Notes under the pieces: model-generated
Told to the model about the DNA's origin: nothing
The model's input: only the letters and a program-made list of their open reading frames with translations
Database searches by the model: none
Assembly: GCA_047602305.1 (NCBI GenBank)
Contig: JASGHO010000001.1
Coordinates: 1,674,001 to 1,738,000 of the forward strand
DNA: 64,000 nt
Direction of reading: 5' to 3'
Source of the DNA: Ancrocorticia sp047602305
GTDB lineage: Bacteria > Actinomycetota > Actinomycetes > Actinomycetales > Actinomycetaceae
Shown here: piece after piece, positions 36,246-44,096 of the stretch
How the letters are laid out: every line of letters starts with the position of its first letter
Numbering within the stretch: the stretch's first letter is position 1
Made by a program: the position numbers and the translations under genes

Positions 36246-36611
36246 CTACGTCGTGCCCCTAAAAATCGCTATCTGCTGCGTAATCTTGATCCGCAGCGTC
36301 GAAGGTGCCGACTCGCAACACGAACGCCGCACGATCTCGCGCACGTGCGTCTCGGCCTCGGCCAGACGATTGCAGGTGGAACAGTTCTCCATGTGCGTGT
36401 TCAGGCGAACGGCTTGCTCCAGCGGCATCTGGGAATCCAGCAGTTCAAAGAGGTGATCGTAAACCTCCTCGCACGAGCAGCCCTGCTCGGTGAGGTCACG
36501 CAACTTCTCTTCCACATGGCTCACAATGGCCTCAATGTGCTCGACGCCCAGCGCGTCACGCTCCACGTTCGCCCCATCAAGGCGATCTCGGATCTCGTCT
36601 GACCGGCTCAC
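36246..36611 (-). CDS. Zinc-containing redox-sensing anti-sigma factor (RsrA/RshA family)
   Basis: 121 residues. The ZAS motif is HMENCSTC (about residues 78-85), with further cysteines in QGCSCEEV and RRSCCES. In the family, oxidation of these thiols releases zinc and the bound sigma factor. Its start overlaps the stop of the sigma gene by ATGA, as in sigR-rsrA and sigH-rshA pairs. The extra N-terminal 30 residues are longer than in Streptomyces RsrA. Confidence 0.88.
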   Translation of the reverse strand: MSRSDEIRDRLDGANVERDALGVEHIEAIVSHVEEKLRDLTEQGCSCEEVYDHLFELLDSQMPLEQAVRLNTHMENCSTCNRLAEAETHVREIVRRSCCESAPSTLRIKITQQIAIFRGTT

Positions 36612-37216
36612 TTCTGATCCTTCCCGTAGCCCAACTCGCGCGCGTAATCGGCAAGAAGCTCGCGCAACTGCCGCCGCCCGCGGTGCAGGCGTGACATGAC
36701 GGTTCCGATCGGGGTATCCATGATCTCGGCGATCTCCTGGTAGGAGAAACCTTCGACGTCGGCTAAGTACACCGCCATCCGGCGATCCTCGGGCAGCTTC
36801 GCGAGCGCCTCCCGGATTTCCGAATCGGGCAGGTTCTCGATGGCCTCGGCCTCCGCGGACAGCATTCCCGTGGAGTGATGGCTCGCGGCCTCGTACTCCT
36901 GCCAGTCTTCAACTTCGGCGGCGTCGGTCTGCTTCGGCTGACGCTGTGCCTTACGGTAGTTGGAGATGAAGGTGTTGTTGAGAATGCGATACAGCCACGC
37001 CTTGAGGTTCGTGCCGGGCTGGTACTGATGGAATGCCGCGAATGCCTTCGCGTACGTTTCCTGAACCAAGTCCTCGGCATCCTGCGGATTGCGCGTCAAA
37101 CGCATGGCGGCGCCATACAACTGGTCAAGGAAGGGCAATGCCTCGCGCTGGAATCGTTCCGCGCGCTGCGCCGCATCCTCAACCGGTGCGGTATCGAGGG
37201 TATCCGTACTCATCAT
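36608..37216 (-). CDS. sigH: ECF sigma factor of the SigR/SigH oxidative-stress class
   Basis: 202 residues with sigma region 2 (FLDQLYGAAMRLTRNPQDAEDLVQETYAKAFAAFHQY) and region 4 (RMAVYLADVEGFSYQEIAEIMDTPIGTVMSRLHRGRRQL). It should direct thiol-stress genes from GGGAAT-N18-GTT promoters; exactly such a promoter lies upstream of its own gene. It starts at ATG 37216 or 37213 and is coupled to the anti-sigma gene. Confidence 0.92.
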   Translation of the reverse strand: MMSTDTLDTAPVEDAAQRAERFQREALPFLDQLYGAAMRLTRNPQDAEDLVQETYAKAFAAFHQYQPGTNLKAWLYRILNNTFISNYRKAQRQPKQTDAAEVEDWQEYEAASHHSTGMLSAEAEAIENLPDSEIREALAKLPEDRRMAVYLADVEGFSYQEIAEIMDTPIGTVMSRLHRGRRQLRELLADYARELGYGKDQK

Positions 37217-37257
37217 TTTCTAGGTTAGCCGCCTTTGATCGGTCCGTCTTCCTTATC

Positions 37258-37284
37258 AACGCATCTTTCCCACCCAACATTCCC
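37258..37284 (-). promoter_or_regulatory. SigH-type autoregulatory promoter
   Basis: On the minus strand GGGAAT (37284-37279) and GTT (37260-37258) are separated by exactly 18 bp, matching the SigR/SigH consensus. It lies about 40 bp upstream of the sigma gene start, so the regulon controls its own sigma factor. Confidence 0.8.
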
Positions 37285-37349
37285 AACTTCCCCCTTCCGC
37301 CTTTCAATCGGTAAGAGACTTTTTGCCCTGTTTGCGGTAGTAATAGGGC

Positions 37350-37877
37350 ATGAGTATTCTGCGCGCACTCGCCCGACCGTTATTGGCCACTCCGTTCGTC
37401 GTGTCCGGAATTGATGCCCTCATTCGGCCCGCTAACCATCGCGAGCGCGCCGAGAATGTGGCACCGCTGCTGGACAAGGCAGGTTATCCGCTCACTGAAA
37501 AGCAGATGGATCGCGCCACTCGCGCTCTCGGACTGACGAATGTACTGTGTGGAGCCGCGCTCGCGGTGGGTAAGTTCCCGCGTTTTTCCGCGTTGGTTCT
37601 CGCGGCCACCGAGGTTCCGGTGGCGCTTGCCAACAACCCGGTGTGGCTGCACAAGGGTGCCGAGCGCCGTAAGGATCTGCTTCGTCTGACGGAAGCTGCG
37701 GGGTTGCTGGGTGGAGTCCTGCTCGCTGCCAGCGATCTGGCTGGCAAGCCGTCGCGATCCTGGCGTCGGATGTACAAGCAGGATCTTCGTCAGCAGCTTG
37801 AAACAGTGCGGGCGCACGAGCGCGCTCTCACCCAGGCCCGTATTGCCAAACTGGAGAGCAAAGGTAAAGCCGCATGA
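37350..37877 (+). CDS. DoxX family membrane protein
   Basis: 175 residues: N-terminal helix (LARPLLATPFVVSGIDAL), two further hydrophobic segments (about 68-95 and 112-130) and a basic, coiled-coil-like C-terminal tail (QDLRQQLETVRAHERALTQARIAKLESKGK). DoxX proteins are linked to thiol and oxidative stress in actinobacteria. The ATG has no Shine-Dalgarno but lies 5 bp after TAGTAAT, so a leaderless transcript is plausible. It overlaps aroA by ATGA and is divergent from sigH. Confidence 0.85.
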   Translation: MSILRALARPLLATPFVVSGIDALIRPANHRERAENVAPLLDKAGYPLTEKQMDRATRALGLTNVLCGAALAVGKFPRFSALVLAATEVPVALANNPVWLHKGAERRKDLLRLTEAAGLLGGVLLAASDLAGKPSRSWRRMYKQDLRQQLETVRAHERALTQARIAKLESKGKAA

Positions 37878-39262
37878 GTGCTGTCTGGTCCGCGCCGCAT
37901 CATCCTGAGCCGCTTCGTTCCTCCGTTCGTATTCCCGGTTCGAAGTCGTTGACCAACCGGTATTTCGTCCTCGCCGCTCTTGGCGACCAGCCCTCCGTTA
38001 TTCGAGAACCCCTCGTCGCTCGCGACACCATTCTCATGGCGCAGGCTCTCGAAGCGATGGGCGCCGGGCTGGAATTCTACGACGACGCCCTCTTCGTCTA
38101 CCCCGCTCCCCTGCGCGGCGCCACCATTCAGGCGGGCCTCGCGGGTACGGTCATGCGTTTCCTTCCCGCCGTCGCCATGCTCGCCAAGGGTGACGTGACG
38201 ATCGACGGCGATGCCGCCGCCCGCGTCCGCCCCATGGACCCGGTGTTGCAGGCCATCAAGAAGCTGGGTGTATCCGTGGACCACGCGGAGGATGCGCAGG
38301 GCCGTGGCGTGCTGCCCGTCACCGTGCACGGAACCGGTGTGGTGGAAGGTGGCCGCATCGAAATCGACGCCTCCGCTTCCTCCCAGTTCATCTCGGCGCT
38401 TCTTCTTGCCGCGCCACGCATGACCCACGGACTGGAGTTGCGCCACGTGGGTGGGGCAATTCCGTCGTCGCCCCACTTGGAGATGACGGTCGAAGTGCTA
38501 CGCGACGCCGGCATCGAAGTGTTCACGTTCCCCAAGGATGCGGGCCCGGTGCGGCCCGGTCATCCGGCGGTGCGCTGGCTCGTGCTGCCCGGCATTCCGG
38601 ACGTGGGCAACGTCGAAGTGGAGCCGGATCTCTCGAATGCCGGTGCCTTCCTCGCCGCCGCGATGGTCACGGCGGGCAAGCTGGAGATCCCCGGTTGGCC
38701 GCGCGTCACGCAGCAGCCCGGCGACGCTCTGCGCGACATCTTTACCCGCATGGGCGCCACCGCGAACGTAGTGGCTGGCAAGCTTCACCTGACTGGGCCC
38801 AAGGAGATTCTCCCGCTGGACATGGACATGCACGATGTCGGCGAACTCGTTCCCACTGTCGCTGCCGTTGCCGCCTTCGCTACCGGAACCTCGGTACTAC
38901 GCAACATCGGCCAGCTGCGCGGCCACGAAACCGACCGCCTCAACGCCATCACCACCGAGCTGAATCGCCTCGGCGGCAAGGCCTGGGTGGAAGGCGACGA
39001 CCTCCACATCGAACCCGCACCGCTACATGCCGCCACGGTGGAATCCTACGAGGACCATCGCATGGCAACCTTCGGCGCCATCATTGGGCTCCGTGTGCCG
39101 GGTGTCGAGGTGGTCAATATTGAGACCACCTCCAAGACCCTGCCGCAGTTCCCGCAAATGTGGGCCGATCTCATCGCCGGCAAGAAGAAGGTTCGCGCGG
39201 CCCGTCAGGACATCCCTCTCTCCAGCTCCCTGGGCTACGACGAGGACGGTGAGCGGCTCTAG
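37874..39262 (+). CDS. aroA: 3-phosphoshikimate 1-carboxyvinyltransferase (EPSP synthase)
   Basis: 462 residues, sixth step of the shikimate pathway. Motifs: IPGSKSLTNRYFVLAAL (N-terminal substrate loop), GLAGTVMRFLPA (the class usually has GNAGTxxR, here LAGTVMR), and VESYEDHRMATFGAIIGL near the C-terminus. It forms an operon with doxX upstream and rsgA and hisN downstream, as is usual near actinobacterial sigH. Confidence 0.96.
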   Translation: MSAVWSAPHHPEPLRSSVRIPGSKSLTNRYFVLAALGDQPSVIREPLVARDTILMAQALEAMGAGLEFYDDALFVYPAPLRGATIQAGLAGTVMRFLPAVAMLAKGDVTIDGDAAARVRPMDPVLQAIKKLGVSVDHAEDAQGRGVLPVTVHGTGVVEGGRIEIDASASSQFISALLLAAPRMTHGLELRHVGGAIPSSPHLEMTVEVLRDAGIEVFTFPKDAGPVRPGHPAVRWLVLPGIPDVGNVEVEPDLSNAGAFLAAAMVTAGKLEIPGWPRVTQQPGDALRDIFTRMGATANVVAGKLHLTGPKEILPLDMDMHDVGELVPTVAAVAAFATGTSVLRNIGQLRGHETDRLNAITTELNRLGGKAWVEGDDLHIEPAPLHAATVESYEDHRMATFGAIIGLRVPGVEVVNIETTSKTLPQFPQMWADLIAGKKKVRAARQDIPLSSSLGYDEDGERL

Positions 39263-40473
39263 TGCGCCGTGACATTGGCACCGACGACCCCCGCGTCAAG
39301 GTTCGCCCCGGGCGCGCATCGCGCCCGCGCACCAAGATTCGCCCCGACTACTCCCAGGAGCCGGTAGCGCGCGTCATCGCCGTCGATCGCGGACGCTACC
39401 GCCTGCTGCTCGATGACGGCGTGGAAGTCATGGCCGTCAAGGCGCGCGAGCTGGGGCGGCGCGCCGTCGTCGTCGGCGACAGGGTGCACGTGACGGGCGA
39501 TATTTCCGGACGCAAGGACACCCTTGCCCGGGTGGTGCTTGTGCAGGAGCGTTCCTCGCAGCTGCGCCGCTCCACCGAGGAAGGCGACGGCCGCGAGCGC
39601 GTCATCGTAGCCAACGCGGACCAGATGGCGATTGTCGTGGCGCTCGCCAATCCCGACCCGAAACCCGGCATGATCGACCGCTGCCTGGTGGCCGCCTACG
39701 TCTCCGGCATGGAGCCGTTCCTCGTGCTCACGAAGGCGGACCTGGCGGACGCGGACGAGCTGAGGGCGCTGTACGAGCCGCTCGGGCTGCCCGCCTACGT
39801 CACGGATCTTTCCGCGGTTGCGGAGGATATTGACGGTTTTGATAACCACGGCGACGACGACGCAATCCGCGGTGTGAGGATGAATCCTCACGACCAAGGA
39901 CAAGGAAGTCGGCTGTCATCGAAGATGTACGACGACGGCGACACGGCTCGCGTTGGTACCGACGCCCCGGGCACCGGGGACGCGGGTAGCGGACAGACAA
40001 ACGGAGGTGACCTGGCAACGGACGAGGGGACGGACGCCGTCGTCGACCTCAGCGAACTACGCGCGGTCCTTGCCGGGCACGAGACGGTGCTGGTGGGGCA
40101 CTCCGGCGTCGGGAAATCCACTCTCATCAACGCCCTCATCCCGGAGGCTGAACGTGCCACCGGGCACGTCAACGAGGTGACCGGCAAGGGACGGCACACC
40201 TCCACCTCGGCGGTGTCGCTGGCGCTGCCCGAAGGCGGGCGGATCATCGACACGCCCGGCGTGCGCAGTTTCGGGCTGGCACACGTGGGACCTGCGGATC
40301 TGCTGCGGGCCTTCACCGATCTGGACGAGGTGGCCGAAGAATGCCCGCGTGGCTGCCCCCACCTCGAAGGCGCGCTCGACTGTGCCCTCTCGGAGGTGAG
40401 CGACGAACGCCTCGTGGCCCGCGTCGCCTCATTCCGGCGCCTCCTCTCCGCAAGCAGTGACAACAAAAACTAA
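39262..40473 (+). CDS. rsgA: Ribosome small subunit-dependent GTPase RsgA with acidic insert
   Basis: 403 residues, circularly permuted GTPase for 30S maturation. In order: OB fold (about 30-110), G4 TKADL (about 156), G1 GHSGVGKSTLINAL (about 276), G3 DTPGVRSF (about 331) and a C-terminal zinc region CPRGCPHLEGALDC. Between G4 and G1 there is about 75 residues of Asp/Gly/Asn-rich sequence that is not part of the standard fold. It starts with GTG overlapping the aroA TAG by one base. Confidence 0.93.
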   Translation: MRRDIGTDDPRVKVRPGRASRPRTKIRPDYSQEPVARVIAVDRGRYRLLLDDGVEVMAVKARELGRRAVVVGDRVHVTGDISGRKDTLARVVLVQERSSQLRRSTEEGDGRERVIVANADQMAIVVALANPDPKPGMIDRCLVAAYVSGMEPFLVLTKADLADADELRALYEPLGLPAYVTDLSAVAEDIDGFDNHGDDDAIRGVRMNPHDQGQGSRLSSKMYDDGDTARVGTDAPGTGDAGSGQTNGGDLATDEGTDAVVDLSELRAVLAGHETVLVGHSGVGKSTLINALIPEAERATGHVNEVTGKGRHTSTSAVSLALPEGGRIIDTPGVRSFGLAHVGPADLLRAFTDLDEVAEECPRGCPHLEGALDCALSEVSDERLVARVASFRRLLSASSDNKN

Positions 40474-40495
40474 CCACAGGACAGCAAGGAACCCC

Positions 40496-41296
40496 ATGAA
40501 CTTCAGCCTTTCCGAGGATCTTCTGTTGGCGCTCAATATCGTCGATCGAGTCGACGAGTTGACGATGGAGCGCTTCAACTCCGCCGACCTCGTGGTGGAG
40601 ACCAAGCCGGACCTCACCCCCGTTTCCGACGCGGATCACAATGCCGAGCAGATCGTCCGTGACCTGCTCGAACGCGCCCGCCCCGGCGACGAAATCTACG
40701 GCGAAGAGCAGGGCGGTTCCCTCGAACACAGCGCCCGCCGCTGGATCCTCGACCCCATCGACGGCACCAAAAACTTCGTGCGCGGTGTTCCCGTCTGGGC
40801 CACGCTGCTGGCGCTCGAAATGAACGGCGAGATTGTGCTCGGCGTGGTTTCCGCGCCGGCGCTCGGGCGGCGCTGGTGGGCCGCCAAGGGAATGGGTGCC
40901 TTCATGCGGGTCGGGCAGGGCAAGGCGCAGCCGATCCACGTCTCGGGCGTGTGGCGCATCGAGGACGCCTCCCTCTCCTACTCCTCACTCACTGGCTGGG
41001 AACAGCGCGGGCAATCCGATTCCTTCCACGACCTCGCCACCGCCTGCTGGCGCTCACGCGCCTACGGCGACTTCTGGAGCTACATGATGGTGGCCGAGGG
41101 CACCGTGGACATCGCCGCAGAACCCGAGCTGGAACTCTACGACATGGCCGCACTCGTGCCGATCGTTCAGGAAGCCGGGGGCACGTTCACCTCCCTCGAA
41201 GGCGAACCGGGGCCGTGGGGTACCAGCGCCATCGCCTCCAACACGCTGCTGCACGGGGCCGCGCGCGAGATTTTGGGATCCGGGCAGACGGGGTAA
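40496..41296 (+). CDS. hisN: Histidinol-phosphatase, inositol-monophosphatase type
   Basis: 266-residue Mg2+-dependent phosphatase. Metal-binding motifs are DADHNAEQIV, GEEQGGS and WILDPIDGTKNFVRG (about residues 80-95), plus the C-terminal AAEPELELYDMAAL. The position after aroA-rsgA matches actinobacterial HisN, although inositol monophosphatase activity cannot be excluded by sequence. The ATG at 40496 follows AGCAAGGAACCCC; upstream codons overlap rsgA. Confidence 0.88.
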   Translation: MNFSLSEDLLLALNIVDRVDELTMERFNSADLVVETKPDLTPVSDADHNAEQIVRDLLERARPGDEIYGEEQGGSLEHSARRWILDPIDGTKNFVRGVPVWATLLALEMNGEIVLGVVSAPALGRRWWAAKGMGAFMRVGQGKAQPIHVSGVWRIEDASLSYSSLTGWEQRGQSDSFHDLATACWRSRAYGDFWSYMMVAEGTVDIAAEPELELYDMAALVPIVQEAGGTFTSLEGEPGPWGTSAIASNTLLHGAAREILGSGQTG

Positions 41297-41474
41297 GGTC
41301 TGGCGGGCGGCGACGCGAGACACCGACGAAGTGGGCGGGCGGCAACGAAGCGCGCGGCGCCGTCGTCGTTCTTAAATCCGAGGCGGAGGGCACGAGACAA
41401 CCGTCACGGCGCAAAATCTGGGATTTCTGCGGAATCGCGTGGCGAGATCGGGGCGAGGCTGCAACAATACGTTT

Positions 41475-41966
41475 ATGACAGACGTGCGCGAAGTACTTAC
41501 CTGGGAAGATTTCGGCGATGCCTCTCGCGAGCTCGCCAAGACCGTTTGGGATTCTGGTTTCGAACCGGATCTGATTGTGTGCGTCGCGCGCGGTGGGTTG
41601 ATTCCCGCTGGCGCCATCGCGTACGCCCTTGAGCAGAAGAGCATGCTGGTTCTGAACGTTGAGTTCTACACCGGCATTGGTACCACCCTCCTTGATCCGC
41701 GTCTGGTGGACTCGGTTCCGGACAACCACGGCATGAGCGGCAAGAAGGTCCTGATTGTCGACGACGTCGCCGATTCCGGCCGCACGCTCGAATTCGTGCG
41801 TGGGATCTGTGAGCAGTACACGGACCAGATCCGTGTGGCGGTGCTCTACCAGAAGCCGCGCTCGGTCATCAAGTGTGAATACGCCTGGAAGGAAACCGAC
41901 GAGTGGATTTCCTTCCCGTGGTCGTGCCTGCCGCCGGTTAACGGTAAGGAAAGCAAGGACAACTGA
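41475..41966 (+). CDS. Phosphoribosyltransferase (purine PRTase-like)
   Basis: 163 residues with the PRPP-binding motif VLIVDDVADSGRTLEFV (about residues 92-108) and an N-terminal LIVCVARGGLIPAGAIAYAL. It resembles xanthine/guanine or hypoxanthine PRTases that salvage bases to nucleotides; the base cannot be decided. The ATG at 41475 has no Shine-Dalgarno, so a leaderless mRNA is possible. It is followed by a strong hairpin terminator. Confidence 0.85.
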   Translation: MTDVREVLTWEDFGDASRELAKTVWDSGFEPDLIVCVARGGLIPAGAIAYALEQKSMLVLNVEFYTGIGTTLLDPRLVDSVPDNHGMSGKKVLIVDDVADSGRTLEFVRGICEQYTDQIRVAVLYQKPRSVIKCEYAWKETDEWISFPWSCLPPVNGKESKDN

Positions 41967-41984
41967 TCGTCTGATCTATGTAAG

Positions 41985-42028
41985 ACGTGCCCCGTACTGG
42001 TCACTTGGGCTGACCTTACGGGGCACGT
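41985..42028 (+). terminator. Terminator after the phosphoribosyltransferase
   Basis: ACGTGCCCCGTA and TACGGGGCACGT form a perfect 12-bp outer stem, with an inner GGTCA/TGACC stem. It lies about 20 bp after the stop. There is no strong T-run. Confidence 0.75.
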
Positions 42029-42237
42029 GTCGTTATGTTCATGGGTATGGTTGCCCGGTTCAAAGCCAAGATACCGCCCCGGTTGGATGTTATGGTGAAG
42101 GACAACATCATTGCCGATGTTGTGTTGGTACACCACTTCTTGGACCATCAACAATCTCAGTATCCGTGGTCACTTTTGTATTCATGCCTCACTTCACATC
42201 AAATACATACGCTGGCCAGGCATAAGGAAGACAAACC

Positions 42238-42723
42238 ATGACCCAGAACTCCATCAAGACTCCCATCGCCAAGATCGTCGCACTTCTCAGCGCGCTTCTC
42301 ATTGCTCTCACCGCCTGTGGAGGAGGCACGACAGAAGAGACCACAACGGTTCTCAAGGGCACCATGGGGGACGTTGACACCACGATCACCTACTATTCCG
42401 TTGGCGACGACGTCACCCGCCAAACAACCGAAAACATCATGCCGTACTCGGCTTTCGGTGTCACAACTGAAGAGGAAGCCAAGACGCTCATCGATCCAAT
42501 TGCCGAAGAGTTCCAAGGCATTGAGGGCATCGAGCACAGCTTCGAGTACCGAGAGAACGAAGTTGTGGAAACACTTGCCATCGACTACTCGAAGGCCAAC
42601 ATCGAGGAAGTCTCCAAACTCCCCGGTTCGGAATTCTCAGGCAACATGAAGTCCGGCAAAGTGAGCCTTGAGGGAAGCATCAAGGTATTTGAGGAGCAGG
42701 GCTTTACGAAGGTAGAGAACTGA
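42238..42723 (+). CDS. DUF1307 (YehR-like) lipoprotein
   Basis: 161 residues. The lipoprotein signal ends LLIALTAC with Cys27 as anchor. The mature part (VLKGTMGDVDTTITYYSVGDDVTRQTT...) fits the DUF1307/YehR family of small surface lipoproteins of unknown function. The ATG follows AAGGAAGACAAACC. It stands alone between two terminators. Confidence 0.82.
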   Translation: MTQNSIKTPIAKIVALLSALLIALTACGGGTTEETTTVLKGTMGDVDTTITYYSVGDDVTRQTTENIMPYSAFGVTTEEEAKTLIDPIAEEFQGIEGIEHSFEYRENEVVETLAIDYSKANIEEVSKLPGSEFSGNMKSGKVSLEGSIKVFEEQGFTKVEN

Positions 42724-42769
42724 TAGCGCAAGCTCACAACACGTGGCACAAGGTGGTTGTACCTGCCTC

Positions 42770-42812
42770 GACGGGCGGTTGAATCTGAGCGATTCAACCG
42801 CCCGTCATTTTT
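42770..42812 (+). terminator. Intrinsic terminator after the DUF1307 gene
   Basis: GACGGGCGGTTGAAT and its complement make a perfect 15-bp stem with a 7-nt loop, followed by ATTTTTC. This is the most classical intrinsic terminator in the window. Confidence 0.9.
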
Positions 42813-42875
42813 CTCATCACGGGGTGTCGGAATTTGTGGTCAAAACGTGTCGGAGCGCGCGGCTAGGGTTGGATC

Positions 42876-44096
42876 ATGCGAATTCTTCATACATCCGACT
42901 GGCATCTGGGGCGTAGCCTGCACGGCGCGGACCTCATGCCTGCCTTTGAGCTGTGGTGTGAGCACGTCATTGGTCTTGTTCGCGAGCGCGGCATCGACGC
43001 GGTGCTCATTTCGGGCGATGTATATGATCGCGGGGTTCCATCCACGCAGGTAGTGGAGCTGTTCAACCGGACGCTCACCGAGCTCTCGGAGCTCACCACG
43101 GTGATTCTCACGTCGGGGAATCACGATTCGCCGCTGCGGCTGGGGTTCGGGGCCGGGCTCATGAAGGATTCCATCCATATTCGTACCGAAGCGCAGCGGG
43201 CTGGTGAACCGGTGGAGGTGCGCTCTCGCAGCGGGGAGTTGGGTGCTCTCGTTTATCCGATCCCCTATCTTGATCCAGACATCGAGCGGCGCAATCTCGC
43301 GCCGCGTGGGGATGACGGGGAAGGGCCTCGGCCGGAGGACTACCTGGAACGGAGTCACGAGGCGGTGCTGCGCGCGGCGCTTGATTTGGTGGCGGCCGAT
43401 ATTGCAGGCAGTGCGTATGCCGGTTCCGACGTGGCGCGGATCTGCATGGTGCACGCGTTTGTGACCGGGGGCGAGGCGTCGCCGTCGGAACGGGATATTC
43501 ATGTGGGTGGCGTGGACAATGCGCCGTCAGGGTTGTTCCGGCTGGAAGCTGTAGGTGGCCCAGAGCTCTCCTACGTGGCCCTCGGGCACCTTCATTCGCC
43601 GCAGAAGATTGGGGTGGATGGTGATCCCCTCATGCGGTATTCGGGATCACCGATTGCTTTTTCGTTCTCAGAGACGCGCGCAAAATCTTCGGTGCTGCTG
43701 GAAATCGACGGTGCGCGTGTCGAGGCGGAACTGATTCCAGCTCCGGTTTGGCGGCCGGTCGTGACGCTGACGGGGACGATGGAGGAACTGCTGAGCCCAC
43801 GCAGTAGCATCCATGCGGAGAGTTTTGCGCGGCTCATCGTGACCGATTCGGCGCGGCCGGCGGATATGTCCGCCAAGCTACGTCGGGCTTTCCCACACGC
43901 GTTGGAGATTCAGCACCAAACCGAGGCCATCGCGCGCGAACCACGGCTTGCGCAGATTACCGCGATGAATCCGGTGGATGTGCTTACCGATTTTATGAAG
44001 ATTTCGGGCAATAAAGAACTTGATGAGGAAGAAAAGTCGCTGGTCACCGCAGTGTGGGAACAGGTGCGCGCCGAGTACGAGGAGGAAGCCAAGTGA
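42876..44096 (+). CDS. sbcD: Nuclease SbcCD subunit D
   Basis: 406-residue Mre11-type nuclease that acts with SbcC on DNA ends and hairpins. Metal-binding motifs: TSDWHLGR (9-16), SGDVYDRGVPS, TSGNHDSPLRL and later VALGHLHSPQ. A TAGGGT element sits 7 bp upstream of the ATG and there is no Shine-Dalgarno, so the mRNA may be leaderless. It overlaps sbcC (GTGA). Confidence 0.95.
   Translation: MRILHTSDWHLGRSLHGADLMPAFELWCEHVIGLVRERGIDAVLISGDVYDRGVPSTQVVELFNRTLTELSELTTVILTSGNHDSPLRLGFGAGLMKDSIHIRTEAQRAGEPVEVRSRSGELGALVYPIPYLDPDIERRNLAPRGDDGEGPRPEDYLERSHEAVLRAALDLVAADIAGSAYAGSDVARICMVHAFVTGGEASPSERDIHVGGVDNAPSGLFRLEAVGGPELSYVALGHLHSPQKIGVDGDPLMRYSGSPIAFSFSETRAKSSVLLEIDGARVEAELIPAPVWRPVVTLTGTMEELLSPRSSIHAESFARLIVTDSARPADMSAKLRRAFPHALEIQHQTEAIAREPRLAQITAMNPVDVLTDFMKISGNKELDEEEKSLVTAVWEQVRAEYEEEAK

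Noticed and set aside
42035..42241. 68-codon frame before the DUF1307 lipoprotein
   Set aside because: It has no Shine-Dalgarno, overlaps the lipoprotein start and shows no family features; the stretch is better seen as promoter DNA.
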